In this document: positions 21,204 through 31,786 of the stretch, piece after piece
Numbering within the stretch: position 1 is the first letter of the stretch
Layout of the letters: the number at the start of each line of letters is the position of its first letter
Source: Piliocolobus tephrosceles
Taxonomy: Eukaryota > Chordata > Mammalia > Primates > Cercopithecidae
Direction of reading: 5' to 3'
DNA: 64,000 bases
Assembly (NCBI RefSeq): GCF_002776525.5
Contig: NC_045449.1
Span: 3,149,256 to 3,213,255, forward strand
Program-made: the position numbers and the translations under genes
The notes under the pieces: generated by a model
What the model was told of the DNA's origin: nothing
The model's database searches: none
What the model saw: the letters and a program-made list of their open reading frames with translations, nothing else

Positions 21204-21854
21204 GAAACTAGTGCCATTAGCATGCCAAGTTTTGAGAAATTTCTGGATCATATGAAGCCAATGCCAATCAGATTTAGGAAAAGTTAATCAGGGTAATTGG
21301 CTCTCACACAACACAAGCAAAGGAGAGGCCTAGAAAACAAATTACCCATTTTCCCCAGAAGCGCTAGAATACCCTCCAATCCAGAAAACAAAAATAGATG
21401 GTGTGGCCTGGGCCCTGGCTGGAGAAGAGGCCACTGGGCTGAGTGAATGTGACAAGCCCCCACCCCACTGCCTTCCTTCGAAGAACACGAGAAGTGTGGG
21501 TGACCCCGAGGCCCCGCCGGGCCCCAGACCCCACCCAGCAGCCCCACTGCCAAGCTGGCAGCTGCACTAGGCAGGTCACCCTGAAGACCCTCCAGCAGTG
21601 AACCTTCTGGATAGACATCGACCCCGAGGAGACGGTGAAAGCACTGAAAGAGAAGACTGAATCTGAAAAAGGGAAAGATGCCTTTCCTGTAGCAGGTCAA
21701 AATTAATTTAGGCAGGCAAAATGCTCAGTGATGATACTGCTCTCAGAGAATATAAAATTGATCCAAAAAACTTTGTGGTGATTATGATGACAAAACCCAA
21801 AGTGGTGTCAACACCAGCACCAGCTAAAACTTAGCAATCTACATCTGCCACCGC

Positions 21855-22142
21855 TATGCATTACTTACTTCTTCCACTGTGCACTACTTCCTCCGCTATG
21901 CACTACTTCCCCTGCTGTGCATTACTTCCCCCGCTGTGCACTACTTCCTACGCTGTGCACCACTTCCTTCGCTGTGCAGTACTTTCCCTGCTGTGCGCTA
22001 CTTCCTCCGCCATGCGCTACTTCCTCCGCCGTGCAGTACTTGCCCCGCCGTGCAGTACTTCCTCCGCTGTGTGCCACTTCCTGCGCTATGCACCACTTCC
22101 TCAGCTGTGCATTATTTCTCCACTGTGCATTACCTCCTCCAC
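21855..22142 (+). repeat. 19-bp minisatellite, about 15 copies, inside the RAD23B retrocopy
   Basis: The first unit is longer (21855-21877). Units of TGTGCACTACTTCCTCCGC type then repeat at exactly 19 bp from 21878 to 22105, followed by one 18-bp and one 19-bp unit to 22142. Variation is mostly transitions at a few positions. The unit resembles the RAD23B linker codons at this place (GTTACTTCCTCCACC), so it arose by expansion of the retrocopy itself. Because 19 is not a multiple of three, every frame is periodic, which creates three overlapping open frames that are not genes. Confidence 0.95.
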
Positions 22143-22749
22143 AGCAACAACTGTGGCTCAGGTTCCACCCTGTCCCTGCTTTGGTTCCCAGTTCCACACC
22201 TGCGTCCATCACTCCAGCATCAGCGACAGCATCTTCTAAACCTGCACCTACTAAAGCAACTAAACAAGGGAAAGCTGCAGAAAAACCAGCAGAGAGGCCA
22301 GTGGCCGCTAGCCCAACATCCACTCATGGGACCTCGGAAGATTCTTCTCATCAAACCCTTCTGCAGATGCGACATGTGCACCTGTGACAGGTCAGTCTTA
22401 GGAGAATATGGTAACTGCAATCATGTCAATGGGCTATGAAGGAGAGCAAGTAATTGCAGCCCTGAGAGCCAGCTTCAACAACCCTGACAGAGCAGTGGAG
22501 AATCCCTGAAGATGGAGAAAGTCAGACTATGGTTGACCCCCCTCAAGCACCTAGTACTGGGACTCTTTAGTCTTCATCAGTGGCTGCAGTTGCAGCAACT
22601 ATGACAGCTAGGACTACACCCCCCTGGAATTTTTACAGAATCAGCCTCAATTTCAACAGATGAGAAAAATTATTCAACAGAATCCTTCCCTGCCTCCAGC
22701 ATGACAACAACAGGTAGGTCCAGAAAATCCTCAGTGACTGCAGTAAAAT

Positions 22750-22978
22750 AGCCAACACCAGGAGCATTGTATTCAGATGTTAAAGGAACCAGTTCGAAAA
22801 GCTGGTGTTCAGCACTTTGGGAGGCTGAGGCCGGCAGATCACTTGAGGTCAGGAGTTCGAGACCAGCCTGGCCAACATGGTGAAACCCCGCCTCTACTAA
22901 AAAAAATACAAAAATTAGCCAACACCAGGAGCGTTTTATTCAGATGTTAAACGAACCAGTTCAAGAAGCTGGTGTTCA
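22750..22978 (+). repeat. 62-bp direct duplication enclosing an Alu fragment
   Basis: Pseudogene sequence AGCCAACACCAGGAGC to AAGCTGGTGTTCA occurs at 22750-22811 and again at 22917-22978 with a few differences. Between them (22812-22916) lies only the middle of a sense Alu, from GCACTTTGGGAGGC to ACAAAAATT, without head, second arm or tail. Confidence 0.9.
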
Positions 22979-23560
22979 CTTCTACACTGCTGGTGGGAAT
23001 GTAAACTAGTACAGCTGCTATGGAAAACAGTATGGAGATTCCTTGAAGAACTAAAAGTAGATCTACCATTTGATCCAGCAGTCCCACTCCTGGGTATCTC
23101 ACGCAGAGGAAAAGAAGTCATTATTCGAAAAAGATACTTGCACGTGCATGTTTATAGCAGCACAATTCACAATTGCAAAATCGTGGAATTTTGCACAGCC
23201 GTAAAAAGGAATGAATTAGTATTTGCAGTGACCTGGATGAGATTGGAGACTATTATTCTAAGGGAAATAACTCAGGAATGGAAAACCAAACATCGTATGT
23301 TCTCACTCATAAGTAGGAGCTAACCTATAAGGATGCAAAGGCATAAGAATGATACTATGGAATTTGGGGACTCAGGGGGAGGTTGGGGGGGTGAGGGATA
23401 AAAGACTACAAATAAGGTGCAGTGTATACTGCTTGGGTGATGAGTGCACCAAAATCTCACAAATTACCACTGAAGAACTTACTCATGTAACCAAGTATCA
23501 CCTGTACCCCAATACCTTATGGAAAAATTAAAAAATTTTTTTAATAAAATTCTTTTCATT
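22979..23560 (+). mobile_element. L1 3' end inserted in the RAD23B retrocopy
   Basis: It starts at TCTACACTGCTGGTGGGAAT in ORF2, passes the ORF2 end (FSLISRS, stop at 23321), and finishes in an A- and T-rich tail. RAD23B text resumes at about 23575. AAGAAGCTGGTGTTCA before and AAGAAGTCAATGTTCC after are probably a diverged TSD. Confidence 0.88.
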
Positions 23561-24149
23561 AAAAACAAAGAAGTCAATGTTCCAGGAGGAAGTGGTGGCA
23601 GTGGCAGTGGAGAAATTGCAGAACCTGCCTGCCGGAGTCACGTGAACTACATTCAGGTAATGCCTTGGGGAAAAGAAGCTAGAGAAAGGTTAAGGGCGTT
23701 AGGATTTCCTGAAGGATTTGTGATACAAGCATATTTTGCTTGTGAGAAGAATAAGAGTTTGGCGGCCAGTTTTCTTCTACAGTAGAACTTTGATGAAGAC
23801 TGAAAGGGACTTTTCTGTATCTCACACTTCACACCAGTCAGTTACACTCACTTGTCCACTGGATTGTCTGGGATGAGTTGGGCTCATATCCACAATACTT
23901 GGTATAAGGAGGCAGATTGTTGAGGGTGCGGAAGGACGGATGTAGGATATTGGGCAGGGATAAATACACTGCATGTCTCTTCAGTTAGCAGATGCCGCAA
24001 CTCCATGCAGGGTGTAAAATATTATACAACCAAACATCAGTTTTTGCAGGTCTTGATTTCTTCTGTAAAACAGCAGGTAATTTTTCCTAGGTTTCAGTCT
24101 TTTTAGTACCAGACCCAGAAATGTAGTGTAATGCCCTGCTTTATATGTC

Positions 24150-24311
24150 TTTTTTGTTGTTGTTTTTTGTTTTGTTTTGTTTTTTTTCTTTCTTTTTTTT
24201 TTTAATTATACTTTAAGTTCTAGGGTACATGTGCATAACGTGCAGGTTACATATGTATACATGTGCCATGTTGGTGTGCTGCACCCATCAACTCGTCAGC
24301 ACCCATCTTAA
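24150..24311 (-). mobile_element. 5'-truncated young L1 3' end, antisense
   Basis: A long T-rich tail precedes ATTATACTTTAAGTTCTAGG and the last 110 bp of an L1 3' UTR, ending within GCACCCATCAACTCGTCAGC. It carries the same GACGAGTTGATGGGTGC arrangement as the L1 at 1-2634. RAD23B-type 3' UTR text continues on both sides. Confidence 0.9.
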
Positions 24312-24756
24312 CATTGGTTTCAGAAAGAATCTTAGCTCTCTGGAATTTACAGTCTCTGTTTCATGACAACACTGAATAACGGCTTTGTGAAATTAAAAAC
24401 AAAAAATTGTAGCAACTCTAAACAGAAATGCCAAATTATTGATAGTTAATTGTTGCCACTTCAAAAATGAGTATAAAATTAATGTGTAAGGAAGCCTATT
24501 CTTCCATGTTAACTACTTGGGGTGGGAGGGGAGAAAGCGAACGTTTTCTTAAAATAAAAATAATGACTGCTATTTTAAAATTTCTTGATCATTGAATGTG
24601 AGATCCTTCTAACATGATTTGAGAACCTGTATGAGTATAGGCAGAGTTATTTTTCTGTTTAAATTATTTTTTGTTTTGTTTTGGAGGAAAATTGGTAGCT
24701 GTCTAATTACTGTTTACTTCATTCTTATGTTGCAGTAAAAGTTTTTTTGGTTTTTG

Positions 24757-24856
24757 GTTTTTTTGGAGACAGAGTCTTGCTCTGTTCCCAGGCTGGAGTG
24801 TAATGGTGCAATCTCTGCCTCCTGGGTTCAAGTGATTCTCCTGCCTCAGCCTCAAA
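24757..24856 (-). mobile_element. Truncated Alu, antisense
   Basis: Only the tail-proximal 100 bp are present (GGAGACAGAGTCTTGCTCTG to CTCCTGCCTCAGCCTC). AT-rich DNA without recognisable features follows to about 25095. Confidence 0.88.
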
Positions 24857-25106
24857 ATTAACTTGTAGAAAGTTAGTAAACTTGATGCACTCTAACCAAC
24901 CAAGGAATTAGTCAAAATTAAAAACTCAAAATTTAAAAGTCATAATATTAAAAATGGTATGTAAAATTTTATTTAACAATAATAAAGAAAAATATGCCTT
25001 ATGGTAATAAATGCAGATAGCATTCTTTATCTTTTAATAACAAAGTTGAATTTAAGGCAAACGGCATTACAGAGACCAAAATTCACTGCTATAATAAAGG
25101 AGATAA

Positions 25107-25412
25107 GCTGGGCGCGGTGGCTCAAGCCTGTAATCCCAGCACTTTGGGAGGCCGAGGCGGGTGGATCACGAGGTCAGGAGATCAAGACTATCCTGGCTAA
25201 CACAGTGAAACCCCGTCTCTACTAAAAATACAAAAAATTAGCCGGGAGTGGGGGCGGCACCTGTGGTCCTATCTACTCGGGAGGCTGAGGCAGGAGAATC
25301 GCTTGAACCTGGGAGGCAGAGGTTGCAGTGAGCTGAGATCACACCACTGCACTCCAGCCTGGGTGACAGAGCAAGACTCTGTCTCAAAAAATAAAAGTAA
25401 AAATAAAAAAAC
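25107..25412 (+). mobile_element. Alu SINE with 11-bp TSD
   Basis: A sense Alu starts GCTGGGCGCGG and has AluY-type CACGAGGTCAGGAGATCAAG. AAAGGAGATAA is repeated at 25096-25106 and 25413-25423. Confidence 0.94.
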
Positions 25413-25497
25413 AAAGGAGATAAAAAGATTGTTTTAGGGTAAGGCAATGCATAATACCCTTGCCTTGTAACATATGTCATAACATATTTTATATGTT

Positions 25498-25601
25498 GAG
25501 CCCGGGAAGTGGAGGCTGCAGTGAGCCAAGATGATGTCATTGCACTCCAGCCTGGGTGACAGAGCGAGACTCATTTTTAAAAATAATAATAATAATAATA
25601 A
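25498..25601 (+). mobile_element. 3' fragment of an Alu with (AAT)n tail
   Basis: The piece spans GAGCCCGGGAAGTGGAGGCT to GACAGAGCGAGACTC, followed by AATAATAATAAT. The first arm is missing. Confidence 0.88.
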
Positions 25602-26305
25602 AGAATACAAAAATTTTTGTGGAGATGGACAAGTTTATTCTCAAGTTCTCTTGAAAGACAAAATAGGTAAAATTTATAAGAAATATTTGAAAAATAGGAA
25701 CCATAAATTGGTTGTTTGTCTACCAAGTATCAATATATACTTGAAAAAAACCAATAATTAAAACAGTATCTATTTATTCAGGAACAAGAATTTCAATTGA
25801 GTGGAAAGAACATTAAAAATAGTCCTGTGTTTGCGAGGATTTGTTTTGTGATTAAGAAAATCAATGGGAGAAAGGATATACTACTGGGGAAATTGACATG
25901 GGAAAATATTAAATGAAAATTTTACAGTACAAGTAAAATTATATTTTAGATGGTTTAAAAAGCTAAACTTAAATTACAATCTATAAAATACTCTAATATA
26001 AAATAATATTTATAATTTATGCAAAACGCAGAAGCTCTCTAAAAAGGTTGACATATTTGACCAGATAGAAATAGGAAAGTATTTTGGAACAAAAGATAAC
26101 GGAAATTTGAAAAAGAAGTAACAGGCTATAACACATCTCATAAACACAAGATTGAAATTTAAAATATACAAAGAGCTCCTATAATCTAATAAAAATAAAA
26201 CACACCTGAATAAAAGTGTACAAAGAATATTAACAGAACATTCATAAAGAATAAACAATATAAGAAGATGTTCAGCTTTAGTGTTAACCAGGAAAAAAAC
26301 TTGAA
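25602..26305 (+). mobile_element. Old L1M/HAL1-type fragment, sense
   Basis: CAAAGAGCTCCTATAATCTA and AACATTCATAAAGAATAAAC, then GAAGATGTTCAGCTTTAGTG, follow L1 ORF2 order with heavy divergence. The AT-rich stretch before them is probably the same element. Confidence 0.6.
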
Positions 26306-26308
26306 AAA

Positions 26309-26612
26309 GCCTGGGCACGGTGACTCACACCTGTAATCCTAGTACTTTGGGAGGTCAAGGCAGGCAGATCACTTGTGGTCAGGAGTTCGAGACCAGCCTG
26401 GCCAACATGGTGAAACCCCGTGTCTACTAAAAACACAAAAATTAGCCAGACGTGGTGGCACATGCCTGTAATCCCAGCCACTTGGGAGGCTGAGGCAGGA
26501 GGATCACTTGAACCCAGGAGGCGGAGGTTGCAGTGAGCCAAGATCATGCCATTGTAGTCTAGCCTGGGTAACAGAGCAAGACTCAGTCTCATAAATAATA
26601 AATAAATAAATA
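26309..26612 (+). mobile_element. Alu SINE, sense
   Basis: A full dimeric element from GCCTGGGCACGGTGACTCAC to an AATAAATAAATAA tail. Probably AluS. Confidence 0.93.
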
Positions 26613-26620
26613 ATTCCACA

Positions 26621-26935
26621 AGCCAGGCATGGTGCCTCATGCCTGTAATCCCAGCACTTTGAATGGCCAAGGCGGGAGGATCACTTGAGGCCAGGAATTC
26701 AAGACCAGCCTGAGAAACATAGGGAGACCTCATCTCTACAAAAAAAAAAAATCTTAAAAATTAGCTGGGTATAGTGGTGCATGCCTGTAGTCCTCACTAC
26801 TTGGGAGGCTGAAGCAGGAGAATCCCTTGAGTCCAGAAGGTGGAGGCTACAGTGAGCCATGATTGTGCCACTGCACTCCAGCCTGGGCAACAGAGTGAGA
26901 CTCTGTCTGAAATAGAAAATAAAAATAAATAAAAA
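26621..26935 (+). mobile_element. Alu SINE, sense, older type
   Basis: AGCCAGGCATGGTGCCTCAT to an AAATAAAAATAAATA tail. It carries the AluJ/Sx-like GAGGCCAGGAATTCAAGACC and lies directly behind the previous Alu in the same orientation. Confidence 0.92.
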
Positions 26936-27055
26936 ATTTTAGCTTTAAAAAAAAATCAAAATGATTCTACAGTCAAAGCAAAACTCTGAGTAATATAACA
27001 AAATCCTGTGATAATTTAAGAATGTGGGGCACAAAGATCATCTAAAACAATCATT

Positions 27056-27360
27056 CTTTTTTTTTTTTTTTTTTTTTTTTTTATGATGCGTCTCCCCCTG
27101 TCGCCCCGGCTGGGGTGCAGTGGCCGGATCTCAGCTCATGGCAAGCTCCGCCTCCTGGGTTTACGCCATTCTCCTGCCTCAGCCTCCCAAGTAGCTGGGA
27201 CTACAGGTGCCCGCCACCTCGCCTGGCTAGTTTTTTGTATTTTTAGTAGAGACGGGTTTCACCGTGTTAGCCAGGATGGTCTCGATCTCCTGACCTCGTG
27301 ATCCGCCCATCTCGGCCTCCCAAACAGCTGGGATTACAGGCTTGAGCCACCGCGCCCGGC
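27056..27360 (-). mobile_element. AluYR-like SINE, antisense
   Basis: A T25-type tail is followed by ATGATGCGTCTCCCCCTGTC. The Old World monkey-type GCCGGATCTCAGCTC and CACCTCGCCTGGCTAGTTTT are present. Unique DNA to 27615 follows. Confidence 0.92.
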
Positions 27361-27615
27361 CCAACAATCATTCTTAAACTATGTTTTTCCAGGATCACCT
27401 TGGGAAGACAAACAGGAAGTATTAGCCAGGTCACCAAGACCCCCTTCCCTAGTTCAACTACTCAGCTATACTTCATCTCCACTATATATTGAAAAATTAT
27501 GTAAGATGCCATTTCAACAAAAGTATTTATGGTGAGGAGATAATCTAGAATAATATTCCAATATCAATGTCAATATTTTACTGGATAAACTATGTAATAG
27601 CTCCAAGTGTTATCA

Positions 27616-28560
27616 TCAGAGAGATAAGAAAGTTTTCTTTTGATGAATGATTCTGCCCAGGGCTCCCTTCATGTCTCTGTTCCTCAGGCTGTAGATGAAG
27701 GGGTTCAGCATGGGGGTCACCACAGTGTACATCATAGCCATGACAGTCTCCTTTAGAGTAGAACTATTCGCTGATGGGCATAAGTAGAGGCCAATAACGG
27801 TCCCATAGAACAGTGACACCACAGAGAGGTGGGAGCCACAAGTAGAGAAGGCCTTGCAGATACCCTTAGACGAAGGGACCTTGAGGATGGAGGAGACAAT
27901 CCGTGCATAGGACCCAAGGATGAGTAGGAATGGGATGACAAGAATCAGCCCTCCCATGATAAATATCACCAATTCATTAACTCGAGTGTCAGAGCAGGCC
28001 AGCTTCAGCAGAGCAGACATATCACAGAAAAAGTGGGGGATCACATTGTCTGCACAAAAACACAACCTGGCCATGAGTAAAGTGTGTAACATGGCATGGA
28101 AGGTGGTCAGCACCCAGGACAGCGCCACCAGGGAGAGACAGAGCGTGGGGCTCATGATGGCGGTGTAGTGCAGGGGGAAGCAGATGGCCACATAGCGGTC
28201 ATAGGCCATGGCCACAAGCAGGAAGCTCTCCAGGTCTCCAAAAAACAGGAAGAAGTACATTTGGGTCAGGCAGTCCGCAAAGGGGATGGATGGGTCTTGG
28301 TTCTGCATGTTCTGTAACAACTTGGGAATGGTCACGGAAGAGAAGCAGAGGTCTGAGAAGGACAAGTGGCTGAGAAACAAATACATAGGCGTGTGGAGAT
28401 GGGAGTCCAGTTGAATGAGGACAATGATGAGGAGGTTCCCCAGGAGGGTGGTAAGATACATGGCCAAGAACAGGGCATAGAACAGGTTTTGCTGCTCTGG
28501 CTGGATGGGCAGGCCCAGGAGCAGGAACTCTGAGATGCTGGTTTGATTTCGTCCCATCAT
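27616..28560 (-). CDS. OR1E1: Olfactory receptor 1E1-like, intact
   Basis: A single-exon class II odorant receptor of 314 residues, the usual length. The frame runs from ATG at 28558-28560 to the stop at 27616-27618. Seen: glycosylation site NQT at residues 5-7; PMYLFLSHLSFSDL in TM2; MAYDRYVAICFPLHY at the end of TM3; all three loop-2 cysteines (FC, FFC, LAC); SYARI in TM5; KAFSTCGSHLSVVSLF in TM6; and PMLNPFIYSLRN in TM7. All family motifs are intact. It matches human OR1E1 and OR1E2 closely as I remember them; I prefer OR1E1 because an OR3A3-like gene lies 21 kb away in the opposite orientation. A second ATG follows the first directly. The upstream sequence TTTTCCCTTAAAG at about 28579-28591 could be the acceptor of a non-coding first exon. 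Expression would be expected in single olfactory neurons. Confidence 0.93.
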   Translation of the reverse strand: MMGRNQTSISEFLLLGLPIQPEQQNLFYALFLAMYLTTLLGNLLIIVLIQLDSHLHTPMYLFLSHLSFSDLCFSSVTIPKLLQNMQNQDPSIPFADCLTQMYFFLFFGDLESFLLVAMAYDRYVAICFPLHYTAIMSPTLCLSLVALSWVLTTFHAMLHTLLMARLCFCADNVIPHFFCDMSALLKLACSDTRVNELVIFIMGGLILVIPFLLILGSYARIVSSILKVPSSKGICKAFSTCGSHLSVVSLFYGTVIGLYLCPSANSSTLKETVMAMMYTVVTPMLNPFIYSLRNRDMKGALGRIIHQKKTFLSL

Positions 28561-29030
28561 GCTCTGTCTCCAGCATCTTTAAGGGAAAACAATACTGTCC
28601 TTTAAAAATGTGAATTTTAAAATGGAGATACTTGTGTGACACTTGGTCTGTTCGGCGTTTTGCAAAAATTCTTTATTTAACTGACATTACAATAATTATC
28701 TCTATACCACGAATATCTATAATAAGAATTGCTATAATCAGAAATGACTTATTTAACTTTGTCTTTTTTCTCTTCATTTATCTTTAACATGTAACAATAT
28801 TCCATCCTTTCTAAAATACTCATCTATTTACTTCTGAAACATAAAATGTGTTGGTTTCTCTCTTACCTGCCTGGCCGGTAACTGCAGTTTGCTCTTCCTC
28901 TGTCAGTATCTTACATGTTGATATTCCTCAGGGAGTTTTCCAAACTTCATTTTTTTTATAATTCTGCATAATGCCCAATAAAAACATATCTACTCCAATG
29001 GCTTTAATTGCCATTTAAAACTCAGGTATA
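28561..29030. other. Upstream flank of OR1E1
   Basis: AT-rich DNA without a recognised repeat. A pyrimidine-rich stretch and AG on the minus strand just before the start codon are compatible with a 3' splice site. No TATA box or Olf/EBF-type site could be assigned with confidence. Confidence 0.4.
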
Positions 29031-29342
29031 GACTGGGCACAGTAGCTCACACCTGTAATCCCAGCACTTTGGGAGGCCGAGGCACGTGAATCACCTGAGG
29101 CCAGGAGTTCAAGACCAGCCTGGCCAACATGGTGAAACTTCATCTCTACTAAAAATACAAAAATGAGCCTGGTGTGGTGGCGGGCACTTGTAATTCAGCT
29201 ACTCAGGAGGCTGAGGCAGGAGAATTGCTTGAACCTGGGAGGTGGAGATTGCAGTGAGCTAAGTTCATGCCATTGCACTCCAACCTGGGTGACAGAGTAA
29301 GACTTCATCAAAAAAAAAAAAAAAAAAACAACAACAACAAAC
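29031..29342 (+). mobile_element. Alu SINE, sense
   Basis: Body from GACTGGGCACAGTAGCTCAC to an A18 and CAACAACAA tail. ACTCAGGT occurs before (29020-29027) and after (about 29343-29351), consistent with a TSD. Confidence 0.92.
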
Positions 29343-29479
29343 AACTCAGGTGTTCAGGTGTAGCATTCTCTAGTATACAGAACTTGGTATCCTGAGTCTC
29401 AGTGATTATCATCTCTTGCATGGATCACAGGCATCTTCAGCTTAACAGATCCTAAATGACATTCTGATCTCACCCTGCT

Positions 29480-30410
29480 CCTCTTCTAACTGCATCCTCC
29501 TCCACTCTCTCACGTTTAGTGAATGGAATCCAGGCTCAAGTCAGAGGCCTGGGGTTTCATTTCATTAATTCTTTTCTCTCACAGTCAATATCCAATCTAG
29601 CAAGTCCTATAGATCCTGCACTTCATCCTCTTTCTAATTCATCCACTCCTTATCCCAACTACCACTGCCCTAGACCAGGTGGAAATCTTACCTGGACTAT
29701 TGAAACTGCTTCTCAATTCATCTTCCTGCCCCTGTGCTTTAACAACCTTCTCTTCCAACAATCTTCATTTACATTGTGGCATTCTGAGATGAAAATCTGA
29801 TCATCCCTCTCTCCTGATTAAATATTAAATGGATTATCATTGTTCTTAAGATAAAGGCAAAATTCCTTTCAGGAGCACAAAGGATGTTTCATTACCTGAC
29901 CCACACCTGCCTCCACAGCCTCATCTGGCCCCACAACCAAAGGATGTTTCATTACCTGACCCACACCTGCCTCCACAGCCTCATCTGGTCCCACAATGAC
30001 TCTTGCATCCTCTTTTCAGCAATGCTGGACTTATAAGTCATAATTTCCTGCCTCCAGCCTTTCATACTTGCTGTTCCTCCTACCTAGCACCTATCCTCCC
30101 TATGCCCCATCTTCATCCGGCTCATTTTCACTTATCCTTCAGGTCTATTACATGTAAGTTGCTCAGCTAAACCTTCCCTATGTCTCTGTAAACCAGGTGA
30201 GACCTGCTTCTACGTTTCCGCAGCATCTCATACTCATCCGGTAGCACTCCATGCCTTTGATCCCCTGTTGATAGCTGACTTCCTTACCAGACTGTAAACG
30301 CTATGCATGAAAGGCCATGTCATAACCGTGGCAGGGCAGTCACAGCACTTGGCATGGTGCCTGGATAATGCAGATGTTTTCTAAATAGTTGTTAGCTGTT
30401 TCTCAGGCTG
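29480..30410 (+). repeat. LINE-2 3' region
   Basis: The order CTCAGCTAAACCTTCCCTAT, TTACCAGACTGTAAACGCTA, CAGCACTTGGCATGGTGCCT and a final TTTTCTAAATAGTTGTT is that of an L2 3' end. It contains the 60-bp tandem duplication listed separately. Confidence 0.75.
29881..30000. repeat. 60-bp tandem duplication
   Basis: AGGATGTTTCATTACCTGAC to GGCCCCACAACCAA (29881-29940) is repeated immediately at 29941-30000 with one internal difference (GGCC/GGTC) and a different last few bases. The high identity inside an old L2 means the duplication is recent. Confidence 0.97.
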
Positions 30411-30794
30411 GAATGTGCATTCCTCCAACTTAAAAGTTAGCAAATGCCCACTAGAACAACTACTTCTACTAAATCCTCCTGGAATAAGAACTCATTACCT
30501 TTACCAATTTAACACTACATTTTGACACTCTATTGCTGACGTCACCAATGTAATTTTGTGCCTGGGGAAAATATTAGGGTATCTCAGATATACTACTCTT
30601 TTCACAAATACAAATGACCCAAACCAAACATTCTGGTGCTCAAATCTACTTCATGTCATTGAAATTGGTGTGGGAAAACAAATATGATCATAATTTTATA
30701 AATTTGGGGACAAACAGAAAGAAGAAGGATAATTTCTAACCTCAAGCCCTCCTTTGAGTTTGTCTTCAGGTATCCATATCCCATGTGATGGTTA
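30411..30794. other. Unique spacer
   Basis: No gene or repeat is recognised. Confidence 0.5.
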
Positions 30795-31212
30795 ATTTTT
30801 ATTTTTTTTTAATTTTACTTAAAGTTCTGGGATACATGTGCAGAATTTGTAGATTTGTTAGATAGGTATACGTGGGCCATGGTGGTTTGCTGCACCCATC
30901 AACCCGACATCTAGGTTTTAAGCCCCACGTGGATTAGGTATTTGTCCTAATGGTCTCCCTCCCTTTGGCCCCCACCCCCCGACAGGCCCTGGTGTGTGAT
31001 GTTCCCCTCCCTGTGTCCATGTATTCTCACTGTTCAACTCCCACTTATGAGTGAGAACATGAGGTTGTTTGGTTTTCTGTTCCTGTGTTAGTTTGCTGAG
31101 ACTGATGGTTTCCAGCTTCACCCATGTCCCTGCAAAGGACATTAACTCATTCTTTTTTATGGCTGCATAGTATTCCATGGTGTATATGTGCCACACTTTC
31201 TTTATCCAGTCT
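30795..31212 (-). mobile_element. 5'-truncated L1 3' end, antisense
   Basis: A T-rich tail and AATTTTACTTAAAGTTCTGG are followed by the reverse of the L1 3' UTR and the ORF2 end (YTMEYYAAIKKNELMSFAGT on the minus strand). It stops after TTTATCCAGTCTATCAC. Confidence 0.92.
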
Positions 31213-31543
31213 ATCACTTGGCTAGGCTCTGGTACCAAGTTTTGGTCAAATGCCAGTTCTAGATGTTGTGGTAAAGGTATATTGTAATATGATTGACATG
31301 TAAATCAGTAGACTTTCAGTAAAGCAGACTCCCCCTATTACGTGATAAGCCTCATAGAATTAGTTGAAGGCCTTAAGAGAAAAGACCACAGTCTCCTAAA
31401 GAAGAAAGAATTATGCCTTCAGATTGCTCAGACTCAAGACTGTAACTTCAACTCTTCCCTGGGTCTCCAGCCTACTTACCTGCCCTGTGGATTTCAGACT
31501 TACCCATGCTCACAATCTTGTGAGCCAATTTCTTAAAAGAATC

Positions 31544-31546
<3 letters not shown>
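31213..31546. other. Unique spacer
   Basis: No recognisable gene. A stretch around 31360-31500 has short chance frames only. Confidence 0.5.
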
Positions 31547-31579
<33 letters not shown>

Positions 31580-31588
31580 TTGATAGAT

Positions 31589-31630
<42 letters not shown>

Positions 31631-31714
31631 GTAGAGAGAGAGAGATAATGATAGATACATGATAGATAAATAGATGGATAGATACATAGAGATAGATGAT
31701 GATAGGTGACAGAT

Positions 31715-31784
<70 letters not shown>

Positions 31785-31786
31785 CA
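31547..31786. repeat. Compound microsatellite (GT)n plus (GATA)n
   Basis: GT about 16 times at 31547-31578, then GATA arrays at 31581-31630 and 31716-31786 separated by GAGAGAGAGATAATGATAGA-type text. The minus-strand frames rich in SIYL repeats are translation artefacts. Confidence 0.97.

Larger units (their letters stand above)
21480..24750 (+). pseudogene. RAD23B pseudogene: Processed pseudogene of RAD23B
   Basis: RAD23B binds XPC in nucleotide-excision repair and carries ubiquitinated proteins to the proteasome. This intron-less copy follows the mRNA order. 5' UTR-like text comes first, then a lost start (TAGGCAGGTCACC where ATGCAGGTCACC is expected, at 21569). The ubiquitin-like domain (IDIDPEETVKALKEK, about 21613) and the linker (expanded into a minisatellite) follow. 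Then come UBA1 (GYEGEQVIAALRASFNNPD, about 22433), the XPC-binding region (about 22620-22978) and UBA2 (LRALGFPEGFVIQAYFACEK, about 23690). The reading frame has many stops and shifts. It is interrupted by an Alu fragment, two L1 ends and another Alu. The 3' UTR seems to run to about 24750; the exact ends are uncertain. It is not expected to make protein. Confidence 0.92.

Noticed and set aside
21856..22439. Three overlapping open frames of 127-186 codons and one antisense frame of 133
   Set aside because: They are translations of the 19-bp minisatellite, which is periodic in every frame, joined to out-of-frame RAD23B pseudogene sequence.
26284..26890. Antisense frames with PRLECSG/SPASASQVAG text
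   Set aside because: The well-known antisense translation of Alu elements.
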